Assembly (NCBI RefSeq): GCF_002001105.1
Contig: NZ_MUNP01000043.1
Span: 1-64,000 of the forward strand
DNA: 64,000 nt
Direction: 5' to 3'
Source: Rhodanobacter sp. C06
GTDB taxonomy: Bacteria; Pseudomonadota; Gammaproteobacteria; Xanthomonadales; Rhodanobacteraceae
Shown: positions 49,443 through 58,318 of the stretch, piece after piece
Position numbering within the stretch: position 1 is the stretch's first letter
How the letters are laid out: each line of letters opens with the position of its first letter
The notes under the pieces: model-generated
Databases searched by the model: none
What the model was told of the DNA's origin: nothing
Seen by the model: only the letters and a program-made list of their open reading frames with translations
Program-made: the position numbers and the translations under genes

Positions 49443-50321
49443 TCAATTATATCGTAACGTGTCGAGCTTCTGCTGACGCCGCTGCGCCGGTGGCGCGCTC
49501 CAGTCGTTGTTGAACAGCGCCGGCTCCCAACTGCCGTAGGTGGGGTTGGGCAGCACGAACCAGCGGGTGCCGACCCAATCCATGTAGCCGGCGATGGCCT
49601 GCTTGCGGCCGGCCTCGGTGTTGGCGACGACATCGACGAAATCGCCCAGCTGGTCGCCGAACTGCATCAGCACGCGGTACTTGCGACCCACCAGTTGGCG
49701 GCGGCAACCCTTCTCGGTGCCCGCCTGCTCGCAGCCCGGCAGCACCGTGCCCAAACCGAGGAAAGCTTCGGGGCCGGACACCGGGAAGCCCAGCTTGCGC
49801 AGGTTCGCCAGGGTGGCCGTGTCGAGGTCCTGCGCGCGGTTGGAGAGGTAGATCACCGCGATGCCGTGTTCGGCGGCGTAGCGGGTGAAGGCCAGCGCGC
49901 CGGGTATGGCGCGGGCGCGTTCTTCCTTGCACCAGGCAGCCCAGCTGGCCTCGTCGTACTGGCCGCCGCTCTTCACCAGTCGGGCCTGGTAAGGCGAGTT
50001 GTCCAGCACGGTCTCGTCGATGTCCAGCACCACCGCAGGCGGCAGGCCGGCGGTGGGCGTGGCACGATCCTCCTTCGTCAGCGCGTCCCACTGCGGATCG
50101 TGCAGGGCGGCCAGCAGGCGCGACTGGGCGTCGCGGAAGGTCTGGATGTAGATCAGGTCGTGTTCGATCGCGGTCTGCGTCCACACCACCGCGTTGAGGT
50201 TGTCGTTGGCGTTGGCTGATGTCGCTGCTGCGGCGGGTGCGATCGCGGGGTGTGGGGGTGTGGCGGCGCAGCCGGCGAGCAGGGTGAACGCGGCCAGGGC
50301 CAGCGGCAGGTGAAGTCGCAT
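49443..50321 (-). CDS. Lipoprotein e(P4)-type 5'-nucleotidase/acid phosphatase
   Basis: 292 aa. Signal peptide with lipobox LLAGC (Cys18). HAD-superfamily motifs: I VVLDIDETVLDNSPYQ (DxDxT), II YLSNRAQD, III/IV GRKYRVLMQFGDQLGDFVD. This places it in the class C / e(P4) family of outer-membrane lipoproteins that hydrolyse nucleotides such as NMN and 5'-AMP for uptake (as shown in Haemophilus). ATG 50321. Divergent from the AI-2E-family gene. Confidence 0.92.
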   Translation of the reverse strand: MRLHLPLALAAFTLLAGCAATPPHPAIAPAAAATSANANDNLNAVVWTQTAIEHDLIYIQTFRDAQSRLLAALHDPQWDALTKEDRATPTAGLPPAVVLDIDETVLDNSPYQARLVKSGGQYDEASWAAWCKEERARAIPGALAFTRYAAEHGIAVIYLSNRAQDLDTATLANLRKLGFPVSGPEAFLGLGTVLPGCEQAGTEKGCRRQLVGRKYRVLMQFGDQLGDFVDVVANTEAGRKQAIAGYMDWVGTRWFVLPNPTYGSWEPALFNNDWSAPPAQRRQQKLDTLRYN

Positions 50322-50446
50322 GGGGCGGGGGATCTCCGGAAGGGGCGGCGAGTCTGGCAGGATTTTACGACAGAGCCGTGTCGGGGGCTGGTTGCCGCCA
50401 CTGTGGACTGACAGACTGGCCGTCATCCCCCATCCCCGGAGCCCGC

Positions 50447-51481
50447 ATGCACGATCCGACGTCCGCCGCGTCCCGCGCCAGCTCGCCCGCCATCCGCGTC
50501 ACCAGCTACGTGCTGGCGGCGCTGGCGCTGTGGCTGGTGCTGCAGCTGCACCTGCTCTCCGCCCTGCTGGCGGGCCTGCTGGTGTACGAACTGGTGCAGG
50601 CGGCGGTGCCGCTGCTGGGTCGGCGCATCCCCGGCGACCGTGCCCGGATGGTGGTGGTGGCCGTGTTGGGCGCGCTGGTGGTGGGCCTGCTGGTGCTGCT
50701 GATCCTGGGCGCGATCAGCTTCTTCCGCAGCGAGCTGGGCAATCCCGAACTGCTCTGGCAGCAGCAGCTGATGCCACTGGTGGAGAAGGCGCGCCAGCAG
50801 CTGCCGGCGATGCTGGTCGACCACCTGCCCGACAGCGTGGACGACCTGCGCGACGGCGTGGTCGAGCTGGCGCGCAAGCATGCGGTCGAGCTGCAGCTGG
50901 CGGGCAAGGAGGCGGCGCGCGCGTTCGTGCACATCCTGATCGGCCTGGTGCTGGGCGCGATCGTGGCGCTCAGCCGCACCCGCCCCGCGCACCAGGTGGG
51001 GCCGCTGGCGGCGGCGCTTGGCCAGCGCAGCCATCGGCTGGCCCAGGCCTTCCGCGACATCGTGTTCGCCCAGATCAAGATCTCGCTGGTCAACACCGCG
51101 CTCACCGCGATCTTCCTGCTTGGCGTGCTGCCGCTGATGGGCATCCACGTGCCGCTGTCGAAGACGCTGGTGGCGATCACCTTCATCGTCGGGCTGTTGC
51201 CGGTGGTGGGCAACCTGCTGTCCAACACCGCCATCACGATCGCCGCGCTGTCGGTCTCGCTGGGCGTGGGCATCGCCGCGCTCGGCTTCCTGATACTGAT
51301 CCACAAGCTGGAGTACTTCCTCAACGCGCGCATCGTGGGTTCGCAGATCCATGCGCGGGCATGGGAGCTGCTGATCGCCATGCTGCTGCTGGAGGCTGCC
51401 TTCGGCCTGCCCGGCGTGATCGCCGCGCCGATCTACTACGCCTATCTCAAGGGCGAGCTCGAAGCACAGCGTCTGATCTGA
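50447..51481 (+). CDS. AI-2E-family transporter (UPF0118)
   Basis: 344 aa, about eight membrane helices with the family layout: paired N-terminal helices (VLAALALWLVLQLHLLSALLAGLLVYELV), a soluble loop (about 100-150) and the C-terminal segments FAQIKISLVNTALTAIFLLGVLPLMGIHVPLSKTLVAITFIVGLLPVVGNLLSNTAITI and VGSQIHARAWELLIAMLLLEAAFGLPGVIAAPIYYAYLK. TqsA exports AI-2 in E. coli; other members are Na+/Li+ antiporters, so the substrate is open. Unlinked. Confidence 0.9.
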   Translation: MHDPTSAASRASSPAIRVTSYVLAALALWLVLQLHLLSALLAGLLVYELVQAAVPLLGRRIPGDRARMVVVAVLGALVVGLLVLLILGAISFFRSELGNPELLWQQQLMPLVEKARQQLPAMLVDHLPDSVDDLRDGVVELARKHAVELQLAGKEAARAFVHILIGLVLGAIVALSRTRPAHQVGPLAAALGQRSHRLAQAFRDIVFAQIKISLVNTALTAIFLLGVLPLMGIHVPLSKTLVAITFIVGLLPVVGNLLSNTAITIAALSVSLGVGIAALGFLILIHKLEYFLNARIVGSQIHARAWELLIAMLLLEAAFGLPGVIAAPIYYAYLKGELEAQRLI

Positions 51482-51490
51482 GGGCCTGGT

Positions 51491-53080
51491 TCAATCCGCC
51501 TTCCCGATGCCGGCCCCGGCCAGCAGCCAGCGCAGATCGCGCAACTGGTTCTCGTAGTGTCGCCAGTGACCCACCGCGTCGCGGTAGATCGATGTGCGCA
51601 CCTGCCAGGCGTTGGGCGTGTTGACCGGCGCGGCATTGCTTTCCGGGCGCAGGCAGGCGTCGTTCCAGGGCAGCTCGCAGAAGTCCAGCAGTTCGCGTGC
51701 GGCGGCTTCCGTATTCTCGACCAGCGACTCGTACTGCACCTCGTGGATGCGTCCGGGCAGCACCTTGCGCCAGTGCGCCAGCAGGCGGTCGAACTGGATG
51801 TAGTAGCGGCCGATGTCGTCGAGGCCGAAGGAGTAGTCGTAGAACCCCGATGTCTGCTCGAACAGGTGGCGGAAGTTGCCGATGCAGGTATCCAGCGGGT
51901 CGCGGCGCAGGCAGACGATCTTCGCGTTCGGCAGCGCGCGGGCGATGAAGCCGGCGTAGAGGAAGTTGTGCGGCATCTTGTCGATGAAGCGCGGCGTCTC
52001 TCCCGTGGCCGGTCGCGTGCTGGCGAGATAGGCCGCGCCCAGCTGCTGCCAGTCGACATGGCGGGTGCGGGCGGCGATGTCCGCTTCGCCCAGCAGCGCG
52101 GCGGGACAGCCGGAGGCCCGCTGCAGCAGGGTGGGGAAGTTCTGCAGCTCGCCGGTGGAACACACGTCGGGGTGGCTGGAGAGGATGCGGTCCAGCAAGG
52201 TGGTGCCGGTGCGCGGCAGTCCGATGATGAAGATCGGCTCGCGCGTGGGGTCGCCCGTGGCGGTTTCCGCATCGGCGGCCGGAAAGGCGCGGATCAGCGC
52301 ATCGAACATCGTCTCGTCGCGCGCGAACGCATAGGGCCGCATGCGCCGGCCGGCTGCCTTGCCGTGCGTGTAGTGCTTGAACGCGGCCGGATAGTCGGCA
52401 AGGTCGTCGCATTCCTTGCCCAGCGCGATGTTGAGCAGTAGCTGCGCGCCGGGATCGTCGCCGTGGCGTTGCAGCAGTTCGTGCAGCCGCACGATGTGGT
52501 TGTGTCCCGTGGTTTGCCGTTGCAGCTGGGCGAGCAGCAGGTGCGCGTACCAATGGCGCGGTTCGAGCCGGATGCAGGCTTCCAGCTCCTGCTCGGCGCC
52601 TTCGGTGTCGCCCAGCGCATTCAGGGCGTAGGCGAGGTTGAGGCGGGCGATCGCGTGCTCGGGCGACAGCACCACGGCGCGGCGGAAGGCGTTGGCCGAC
52701 TGCATCAGGGCGTTGGCGTGCCGGTAGACCATGCCCAGCGTGTCCAGGGTCATCGCGTCGTTGGGTGACAGGGTCATCGCGCGATCCGCGACCAGCCGCG
52801 CCTCGCGGAACCGGCGCGTCTGCGCCAGCGCCTTCGCGTATTGCGCGACGTAGTCGGCGCGCCGCGGTTCCAGGTGGGTGGCCTTCAGCAGGTGCTCCAG
52901 GGCCTTCGGCATCTGCTGCACCTGCTGCGTCTGCAAGCAGGCGATGCCGACCATGAAATGCACGCGCGCGTCGTTCGGCGCGATGGTCAGCAACTGCACG
53001 GCGCGCTGCTGCACCCGCGGCCAGTCGTTCTGGTTGAAGGCGGCGACGAGCTTGGTATAAGCCCGGGTCGAGTCGATCAC
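51491..53080 (-). CDS. TPR-sulfotransferase fusion protein
   Basis: 529 aa. N-terminal TPR array (about residues 5-245, e.g. NALMQSANAFRRAVVLSPEHAIARLNLAYALNALGDTEGAEQELEACIRLEP) followed by a sulfotransferase domain (about 275-510) with the 5'-phosphosulfate loop IFIIGLPRTGTTLLDRIL (about 277-294), 3'-phosphate binding LRRDPLDTCIGNFR and a C-terminal HxxxxxLLDFCELPW segment. It probably transfers sulfate from PAPS to a protein or glycan. GTG start at 53080 behind GGGGGAA; no ATG is available. Confidence 0.88.
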   Translation of the reverse strand: MIDSTRAYTKLVAAFNQNDWPRVQQRAVQLLTIAPNDARVHFMVGIACLQTQQVQQMPKALEHLLKATHLEPRRADYVAQYAKALAQTRRFREARLVADRAMTLSPNDAMTLDTLGMVYRHANALMQSANAFRRAVVLSPEHAIARLNLAYALNALGDTEGAEQELEACIRLEPRHWYAHLLLAQLQRQTTGHNHIVRLHELLQRHGDDPGAQLLLNIALGKECDDLADYPAAFKHYTHGKAAGRRMRPYAFARDETMFDALIRAFPAADAETATGDPTREPIFIIGLPRTGTTLLDRILSSHPDVCSTGELQNFPTLLQRASGCPAALLGEADIAARTRHVDWQQLGAAYLASTRPATGETPRFIDKMPHNFLYAGFIARALPNAKIVCLRRDPLDTCIGNFRHLFEQTSGFYDYSFGLDDIGRYYIQFDRLLAHWRKVLPGRIHEVQYESLVENTEAAARELLDFCELPWNDACLRPESNAAPVNTPNAWQVRTSIYRDAVGHWRHYENQLRDLRWLLAGAGIGKAD

Positions 53081-53157
53081 GGTATTCCCCCTGGCGCCGG
53101 GGCAGAGAGGCGGCCGGACGCCATCCACACAATGAAAGGCAGGCGCCCGATCGTCAA

Positions 53158-55137
53158 CTAGGCGCCCGCGAGCATCGCCTTGATCCGCGCCATGTGCGAT
53201 TCGGCCGTCTCGCGGGTCGTTTCCTTGTCCGCTTCCGGGTCCTTGCCCTGCCAGTGCAGGTCGCCCTGCGGCAGCTCGTGCAGGAAGCGGCTGGGCTGGT
53301 TGCCGTGCACCTCGCCGTAGCGCTTGGTCTTCGCCGACCAGGACAGGGTGAGCAGCTCCTTGGCTCGGGTGATGCCCACGTACATCAGCCGGCGTTCCTC
53401 GTCGATGCGGCCCTCGTCGATCGCGCCGTCGTGGGGCAGGGTGCCGTCCTCGCAACCCACGATGAAGACGAAGCGGAACTCCAGGCCCTTGGCAGCGTGC
53501 AGGGTCATCATGCGCACCGCGTTGCCGGGGTCGTCGCGGTCGGCGTGCGAAAGCAGGGCGAGCTGGGCGGCGAGGTCGCCGGCGCTGTCGCCCTTCTGCA
53601 TCGCGCGGAACCAGTCGGTGAGTTCGCGCAGGTTGCCGAGCTTGCGCTCGCGCACGGAGACATCGGGCGTGGCGGCGGCGAGCTGGGCCGCGTAGCCGGT
53701 GCGCTTCAGGAGGCGGTCGACCAGGTCGGCCGCGCTTTCGTGCAGCGCGGCGCTGCACAGTTCGTCCATCAGCTCGGAGAAACCCGCCAGCGCGGCGGCC
53801 GGGCGCGGCGAGAGCTGGCGCAGCACGGCGTCGCTGCGGGTGGCTTCGAGCAGCGAGCAATGCTTCGTCTGCGCGAACTGGCCCAGCTTTTCCAGCGTGG
53901 TGGCGCCGATCTCGCGCTTGGGCACGTTGACCACGCGCAGGAATGCGGCGTCGTCGCTGGGGTTGGTCAGCAGGCGCAGGTAGCACAGCACGTCCTTCAC
54001 CTCGGCGCGGTCGAGGAAGGAGAGTGCGCCAGTGAGGTGGTAGGGGATGCGCGCGAGGCGCAAGGCCTTTTCCAGCGGCCGCGCCTGGAAATTGCCGCGG
54101 TAGAGGATGGCGATGTCGTGCCAGCGCGTCTTGTGTTTCTCGGCCAGGGTGGCGGCTATCGAGGCGATCTTCTCGGCCTCGTGCTCGGCCTCCTTGCATT
54201 CCAGTACGCGGATCGGTGCGCCTTCCGGATGTTCGCTCCACAGCTTCTTTTCGTGGGCGTGCGGATTGTTCGCGATCAATGCGTTCGCGGCGCGAAGGAT
54301 GCGCTTGCCGCAGCGGTAGTTCTGTTCCAGCTTGATCACGCGCAGGTTCGGCCAGTCGCGGCCGAGCTGGTCGATGTTCTCGGGGTTCGCGCCGCGCCAG
54401 GCGTAGATGCTCTGGTCGTCGTCGCCCACGCAAGTGATGCCGCCGCGCTCGCTGACCAGCGCCTTCAGAAGGCGGTACTGCGCGTCGTTGGTATCCTGGT
54501 ATTCGTCCACCAGCAGGTAGCGCAGGCGCTCGCGCCAGACGGCGCGGCATTCGTCATCCGTTTCCAGGATGCGCAGCGGAAGGCGTATCAGGTCGTCGAA
54601 GTCCACGGCGTTGAACGCAGCGAGGCGCGCCTGGTACATCTCGTAGATCGTCGCCGCTTCGAGTTCACGCGGACTGCGCGCGGCAGCCAAGGCCTCTTCC
54701 GGCGTGAGGCCGGCGTTCTTGGCGCGGCCCAGCAGGTTGCGCAGGCCGAACAGCACGTCGGGCTTGGCACCCTTCGGTGCCAGCTCCTTGACGATGCCCT
54801 CGCTGTCGTCCGCGTCCAGCACCGAGAAGCCGCGGCGCAGCCCGGCGCGTGCGTGCTCGATCTGCAGGAATTTCAGTCCCAGCGCGTGGAAGGTGCACAC
54901 GGTGAGCGCGGCGGCGTCCTCGTTCGATACCAGCTTGCCCACGCGCTCGCGCATCTCGCGCGCGGCCTTGTTGGTGAAGGTGATCGCGGCGATCTTCGAC
55001 GCCGCCAGCTTCCGCCGCTGGATCAGGTGGGCGATCTTCTGCGTGATCACGCTGGTCTTGCCCGAACCGGCGCCCGCCAGCACCAGCAGCGGGGTGTCGC
55101 AGTGTTCGACGGCGGCCAGTTGTTGCGGGTTGAGCAT
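53158..55137 (-). CDS. rep: ATP-dependent DNA helicase Rep
   Basis: 659 aa. SF1A (UvrD/Rep) helicase that travels 3' to 5' and helps restart or keep replication forks moving. Motif [17 protein letters not shown] (about 19-34), Ia [27 protein letters not shown] (about 212), [37 protein letters not shown] and [14 protein letters not shown] are intact. Length fits Rep rather than UvrD (about 720). ATG 55137. Head-to-head with tdk over 97 bp. Confidence 0.93.
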   Translation of the reverse strand: MLNPQQLAAVEHCDTPLLVLAGAGSGKTSVITQKIAHLIQRRKLAASKIAAITFTNKAAREMRERVGKLVSNEDAAALTVCTFHALGLKFLQIEHARAGLRRGFSVLDADDSEGIVKELAPKGAKPDVLFGLRNLLGRAKNAGLTPEEALAAARSPRELEAATIYEMYQARLAAFNAVDFDDLIRLPLRILETDDECRAVWRERLRYLLVDEYQDTNDAQYRLLKALVSERGGITCVGDDDQSIYAWRGANPENIDQLGRDWPNLRVIKLEQNYRCGKRILRAANALIANNPHAHEKKLWSEHPEGAPIRVLECKEAEHEAEKIASIAATLAEKHKTRWHDIAILYRGNFQARPLEKALRLARIPYHLTGALSFLDRAEVKDVLCYLRLLTNPSDDAAFLRVVNVPKREIGATTLEKLGQFAQTKHCSLLEATRSDAVLRQLSPRPAAALAGFSELMDELCSAALHESAADLVDRLLKRTGYAAQLAAATPDVSVRERKLGNLRELTDWFRAMQKGDSAGDLAAQLALLSHADRDDPGNAVRMMTLHAAKGLEFRFVFIVGCEDGTLPHDGAIDEGRIDEERRLMYVGITRAKELLTLSWSAKTKRYGEVHGNQPSRFLHELPQGDLHWQGKDPEADKETTRETAESHMARIKAMLAGA

Positions 55138-55234
55138 GGAGCGAAGGCGATGTGAGGCGGCGGCCGATGGTAGCAGAGGGATCGGCAGTGGCCCGGCGGG
55201 TTACCATGCGCAATCCGGCATCCGGCGCAGCGAC

Positions 55235-55930
55235 ATGGCCAAGCTCTACTTCTATTACTCGGCGATGAACGCCGGCAAGACCACCACCCTTCTGCAGAGT
55301 GCGTACAACTACCACGAGCGCGGCATGCGCACGCTGATCCTGAAGCCGGATATTGATACGCGCGAGCATGACAGACCCCCATCCGGCCCTGTGGGCCACC
55401 TTCCCCCGCAGGCGGGGGAAGGGAAACAGACGCAGCCTGCGGCTGCGGATACCACGATGGTGGCCTCGCGCATCGGCCTCAAGGCGAACGCGCGGCGCTT
55501 CGCGGGCGAGGAGAACCTGCTCGCCCTGGTCGAGGCCGACATCGCCGCGCACGGCACGCTGAACTGCGTGTTCGTGGACGAGGCGCAATTCCTCACCCGC
55601 GCGCAGGTGTGGCAACTCAGCGACGTGGTGGACAAGTTGCGCATCCCGGTGCTGGCCTACGGTCTGCGCACCGACTTCCGCGGCGAACTGTTCGAAGGCA
55701 GCCGTTATCTGCTGGCCTGGGCCGACGAGCTGCAGGAGATCAAGACGATCTGCCATACCGGCAGCAAGGCCACCATGGTGGTGCGCGTGGACGAGCAGGG
55801 CCGCGCGGTCACCGACGGCCCGCAGGTTGAGATCGGCGGCAACGACCGCTATGTCTCGGTGAGCCGCGCCGAGTTCAAGAAGATCACCGAACAGAAAATT
55901 TGCGCCCCCGCAAATTTTCAAAATAAGTAA
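55235..55930 (+). CDS. tdk: Thymidine kinase (class II) with in-frame repeat insertion
   Basis: 231 aa; the family is about 190-210. P-loop [14 protein letters not shown] (about 9-22), [11 protein letters not shown] (about 110-120), ELSEVVD-like and [15 protein letters not shown] are conserved, as is [15 protein letters not shown], where the second Cys of the usual C.CG zinc site is His-Thr. About 25 residues between TRE (about 44) and VASRIG (about 74) derive from a GC-rich palindromic repeat and have no counterpart in E. coli Tdk. The C-terminal residues are read from a perfect hairpin. It phosphorylates thymidine in the salvage pathway; activity of this allele should be considered open. 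Confidence 0.9.
   Translation: MAKLYFYYSAMNAGKTTTLLQSAYNYHERGMRTLILKPDIDTREHDRPPSGPVGHLPPQAGEGKQTQPAAADTTMVASRIGLKANARRFAGEENLLALVEADIAAHGTLNCVFVDEAQFLTRAQVWQLSDVVDKLRIPVLAYGLRTDFRGELFEGSRYLLAWADELQEIKTICHTGSKATMVVRVDEQGRAVTDGPQVEIGGNDRYVSVSRAEFKKITEQKICAPANFQNK
55369..55452. repeat. Palindromic repeat inserted inside tdk
   Basis: A hairpin CTTCCCCCGC/GCGGGGGAAG (55400-55421) with CCCCATCCGGCCC..GGGCCACC in front is the layout of intergenic CCCTCATCC..TTCTCCC..GGGAGAAGG repeats common in Xanthomonadales and Pseudomonas. Here it is translated without a frameshift or stop. Confidence 0.7.
55894..55919 (+). terminator. Perfect 11-bp hairpin overlapping the 3' end of tdk
   Basis: GAAAATTTGCG/CGCAAATTTTC with a CCCC loop, ending eight bases before the TAA. 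AT-rich arms are followed by AAAATAAG and not by a T run on the plus strand. Termination function is uncertain; other possibilities are a mobile repeat end or RNA-stability element. Confidence 0.45.
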
Positions 55931-55979
55931 CGGCTGTGGCTTCGAACTCCGCCGCACCCACTCAACTCCAGGCAACCCG

Positions 55980-56753
55980 ATGACCGAAGCCCAACAACCC
56001 CCCGAGTGGCCGCGCCCCTACTGGCAACCGGGTTCCGGTGACGACGCGCTGCTGCAGTTCTACGTGTTCGGCAAGTTCGAGCGCGAGCTGGTGATCCCGG
56101 CGCAGCGTTACGGCAGCCCCGGCCTGCCCGCGGGCGTGGAGCTCAAGCGTTTCCAGAACCTCGAGCTGCGCAAGTGGGAGGGTTATCCGCTCAACGGCTC
56201 GCTGGGCGAGATCCTGCGCGAGGACGCGCCGGAAACCTTCGAGCAGGCGCGCATCGCGCCCGAGGTGCTGGTGGTGCGCGGGCAACTGGCCGATCGCGCC
56301 AGCCTGGACTACCTGCGCGACACCTTGGGCGTGCTAGCCGCCCTGCTCGACATCGGCGGCCGCGCGATCCTCGATCCGCAGATTCTCGGCCTGTTTGACG
56401 CCGAGGCGTGGCGCGAGCGCTACCTGGTGCCGGGCGGCGCGCCGCCGCGCAACCATGTGCTGATCCTGCGCAGCGACGAGCCGGGCAGCGACCGTTCCTG
56501 GGTGCACACCCGCGGCATGCGCAAGTTCGGCCGCCCCGACCTCAGCTTCCGCCAGATCCCCGCGCACGAGCTGGATCGCGCCGGCGTGCTGTGCGAGAAG
56601 CTGGTGGAGATGCAGGCACTGGGCACCCGCTTCGCGGCGGGCCAGGCGCTGGAAGTGGAGGGCATGCCGCAGGCGCTGGTCGCGCAGCCGGGCGGCCGCC
56701 TCGACGATCCGGAGTTCAACAACCGGCACGTGGAATTCCGCTGGCCGTTCTGA
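55980..56753 (+). CDS. Conserved-looking protein of unknown function
   Basis: 257 aa, no signal peptide or membrane segment. The sequence is mixed alpha/beta with notable blocks YVFGKFERELVIPAQRYGSPGLP, LELRKWEGYPLNGSLGEILRED, VLVVRGQLADRASLDYLRDTLGVLAALLDIGG, RSWVHTRGMRKFGRPDLSFRQIP and DDPEFNNRHVEFRWPF. I do not recognise a family. Start ATG 55980, 49 bp after tdk on the same strand; it faces the deacetylase gene (9-bp gap). Codon use is like that of its neighbours, so it is a real gene. Confidence 0.7.
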   Translation: MTEAQQPPEWPRPYWQPGSGDDALLQFYVFGKFERELVIPAQRYGSPGLPAGVELKRFQNLELRKWEGYPLNGSLGEILREDAPETFEQARIAPEVLVVRGQLADRASLDYLRDTLGVLAALLDIGGRAILDPQILGLFDAEAWRERYLVPGGAPPRNHVLILRSDEPGSDRSWVHTRGMRKFGRPDLSFRQIPAHELDRAGVLCEKLVEMQALGTRFAAGQALEVEGMPQALVAQPGGRLDDPEFNNRHVEFRWPF

Positions 56754-56762
56754 ACGGATGCT

Positions 56763-57842
56763 TCAGGAAATCCGGCTGACGGTGGGGTAGCTCACCAGTT
56801 TGGGCAGCGTCAGCATGGCCGCGAACCAGCCGCCGTCCATCTCGCGTTCGACCGGCAGGCGGCGCAATGCGTAGCGATCGATCGCGTGCGCCGGGTTGGT
56901 GCCGCAGATGTAGCTGCATGCCGCGCGGTAGCCGGCCGCCATGGCTGCCTCGACCACCCGCGCGTCGAACGAGGCATCGCCGCCGACCGGGTAGGAGAGC
57001 AGCGTGACGGGCGCGCCGAGTTCGCGTTCCAGCGTGGCCCGGGAGTCGCGCAGTTCCGCGTCCAGCGCGGGCTGGGGCAGCTTGGCCAGCATGCGGTGAT
57101 GCACGCCATGCGAGCCGATCTCGCAACCGCCCGCGTGCATTTCTCGCAGCTGCGCCCAGCTCATCGGGCGGCAGTCGGCATGGCCGGCTGCAGAGGGCAA
57201 GTTCCAGGCCTGTTCCAGACGTGCGATCAGCGCCATCTGGTGGTCGTCGTCGAGATCCTTCAGCCGATCCAGCACGTCGTGCGCCAGGCCCCGGCGCGCC
57301 GTGCGGTCCGCCGGCATGGACCGCATCAGGTCCAGTTCGGGCAGCGCCAGCTCGCCGGCCGGCGCGCGCAGGATCATGTGCACCAGCCAGTCGTAGGCAT
57401 AGGGGCGGCCGCTGTCGATGTGCCCGGTGGAGACGAAGAAGGCGGCCGGTATCTCCAGTTCGCGCAGGACGGGAAAGGCCTGGTGGTAGTTGTCGTCGTA
57501 GCCGTCGTCGAAGGTCACCACCACCGCGTCGGGTGGCAGCCGCTCGCCGGCGTCGATCGCCGCCACCACCTGTCCCAGCGACATCGGCCGGAAGCGCCGC
57601 TTGAGCAGCTGCATCTGCTGCCGGAAGCACTCTGTCGACGCACTGACCAGGCCAAGGTCGAAATCGAAGCGATCCGGCGCGTTCACGGTCAGCACGCGGT
57701 GATAGGCCAGCAGCCGCAGGTCCCGGTACAGGCAACTGCGTGCCTGTTGCAGCAAGCGCAGCAAGCCGGCGTGGTGGCACAGCCGGCCCAGGCGCCCGCG
57801 CAGGCCGAACGGCGTTTCGCCATGCCCGGCGTGATTCAGCAC
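56763..57842 (-). CDS. Polysaccharide deacetylase (NodB-like, carbohydrate esterase 4)
   Basis: 359 aa from a GTG at 57842; frames upstream are open but show no domain, and no ribosome site decides the start. NodB motifs: 1 VVVTFDDGYDDN (catalytic Asp and metal Asp, about 115-126), 2 IGSHGVHHRML (metal His pair), 3 LLSYPVGGDASFDARVVEA. An N-terminal extension (RGRLGRLCHHAGLLRLLQQARSCLYRDLRLLAYHRVL) is typical of cytoplasmic or membrane-associated deacetylases in exopolysaccharide clusters. Removes N-acetyl groups from a sugar polymer or lipid-linked sugar. Divergent from the amidotransferase operon, 476 bp apart. Confidence 0.87.
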   Translation of the reverse strand: MLNHAGHGETPFGLRGRLGRLCHHAGLLRLLQQARSCLYRDLRLLAYHRVLTVNAPDRFDFDLGLVSASTECFRQQMQLLKRRFRPMSLGQVVAAIDAGERLPPDAVVVTFDDGYDDNYHQAFPVLRELEIPAAFFVSTGHIDSGRPYAYDWLVHMILRAPAGELALPELDLMRSMPADRTARRGLAHDVLDRLKDLDDDHQMALIARLEQAWNLPSAAGHADCRPMSWAQLREMHAGGCEIGSHGVHHRMLAKLPQPALDAELRDSRATLERELGAPVTLLSYPVGGDASFDARVVEAAMAAGYRAACSYICGTNPAHAIDRYALRRLPVEREMDGGWFAAMLTLPKLVSYPTVSRIS

Positions 57843-58066
57843 GGCGACTGTGCCGGGCGATCGGCCCGGTCGGGCGCCGCCGACCGGTTCCGGACGTGCC
57901 AGCTTCGGTCGATGGCACGGCACGGGCCCGCACGCCGGCCCGCCGGCGAGGCGCCGTGGCCCGACATGGCGATGAGCGCCTCCTGCATCACATCGTGTGA
58001 CACGTCGACGAACCCCCTGGCCGACTGCCGCCTGCCTGCCGGCAAGCGGGCTACCCCTGTCCAAAG

Positions 58067-58082
58067 TGTGATGTAAATCACG
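58067..58082. promoter_or_regulatory. CRP/Clp-type binding site
   Basis: TGTGA-TGTAAA-TCACG (58067-58082) matches the CRP consensus TGTGA-N6-TCACA at nine of ten positions. The Xanthomonas homologue Clp recognises the same sequence. Confidence 0.75.
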
Positions 58083-58098
58083 CTTTCTTGATGCATTC

Positions 58099-58104
58099 TA
58101 TAAG
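58099..58104 (+). promoter_or_regulatory. -10 element (TATAAG) of the amidotransferase operon
   Basis: TATAAG with its start point expected near 58111 puts the centre of the CRP box at about -37, close to the class II activation position. No independent -35 is needed in that arrangement. Confidence 0.5.
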
Positions 58105-58318
58105 CACAAGCACGTGTCCGGGGAAGCACCTGCGCAACCGGCCGCGGCACATGGGGTAGGGGGCCACCATGCCGACCAGGTCATCGATCGCATCGCTTCC
58201 CCATGGCCGGCTGGCGCCGACCATGGGTGGCGAGCGCGTGGCCGCATCGGCCGGACTCGGGCGTGCGCTACCGCCGTCACCCGCGATCGGTCGGGCGCGG
58301 CCCTGAGGAAACGAAGCG

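Larger units (their letters stand above)
57843..58318. other. Divergent control region of the biosynthetic cluster
   Basis: 476 bp without a CDS. The left half is GC-rich; 58060-58110 is A/T-rich and holds the CRP-type box and a TATAAG -10. The remaining 200 bases up to the amidotransferase start (ATG 58319, preceded by GAGGAAAC) would be a long, GC-rich leader. Confidence 0.6.

Noticed and set aside
53081-54550. N-terminal extension of the sulfotransferase frame
   Set aside because: The extension is antisense-phase sequence of rep; a GTG with a good ribosome site at 53080 gives the normal protein.
57843-58064. N-terminal extension of the deacetylase to 58064
   Set aside because: The extra residues are low-complexity Arg/Gly/Pro and run into the control region; family proteins start near the GTG at 57842.
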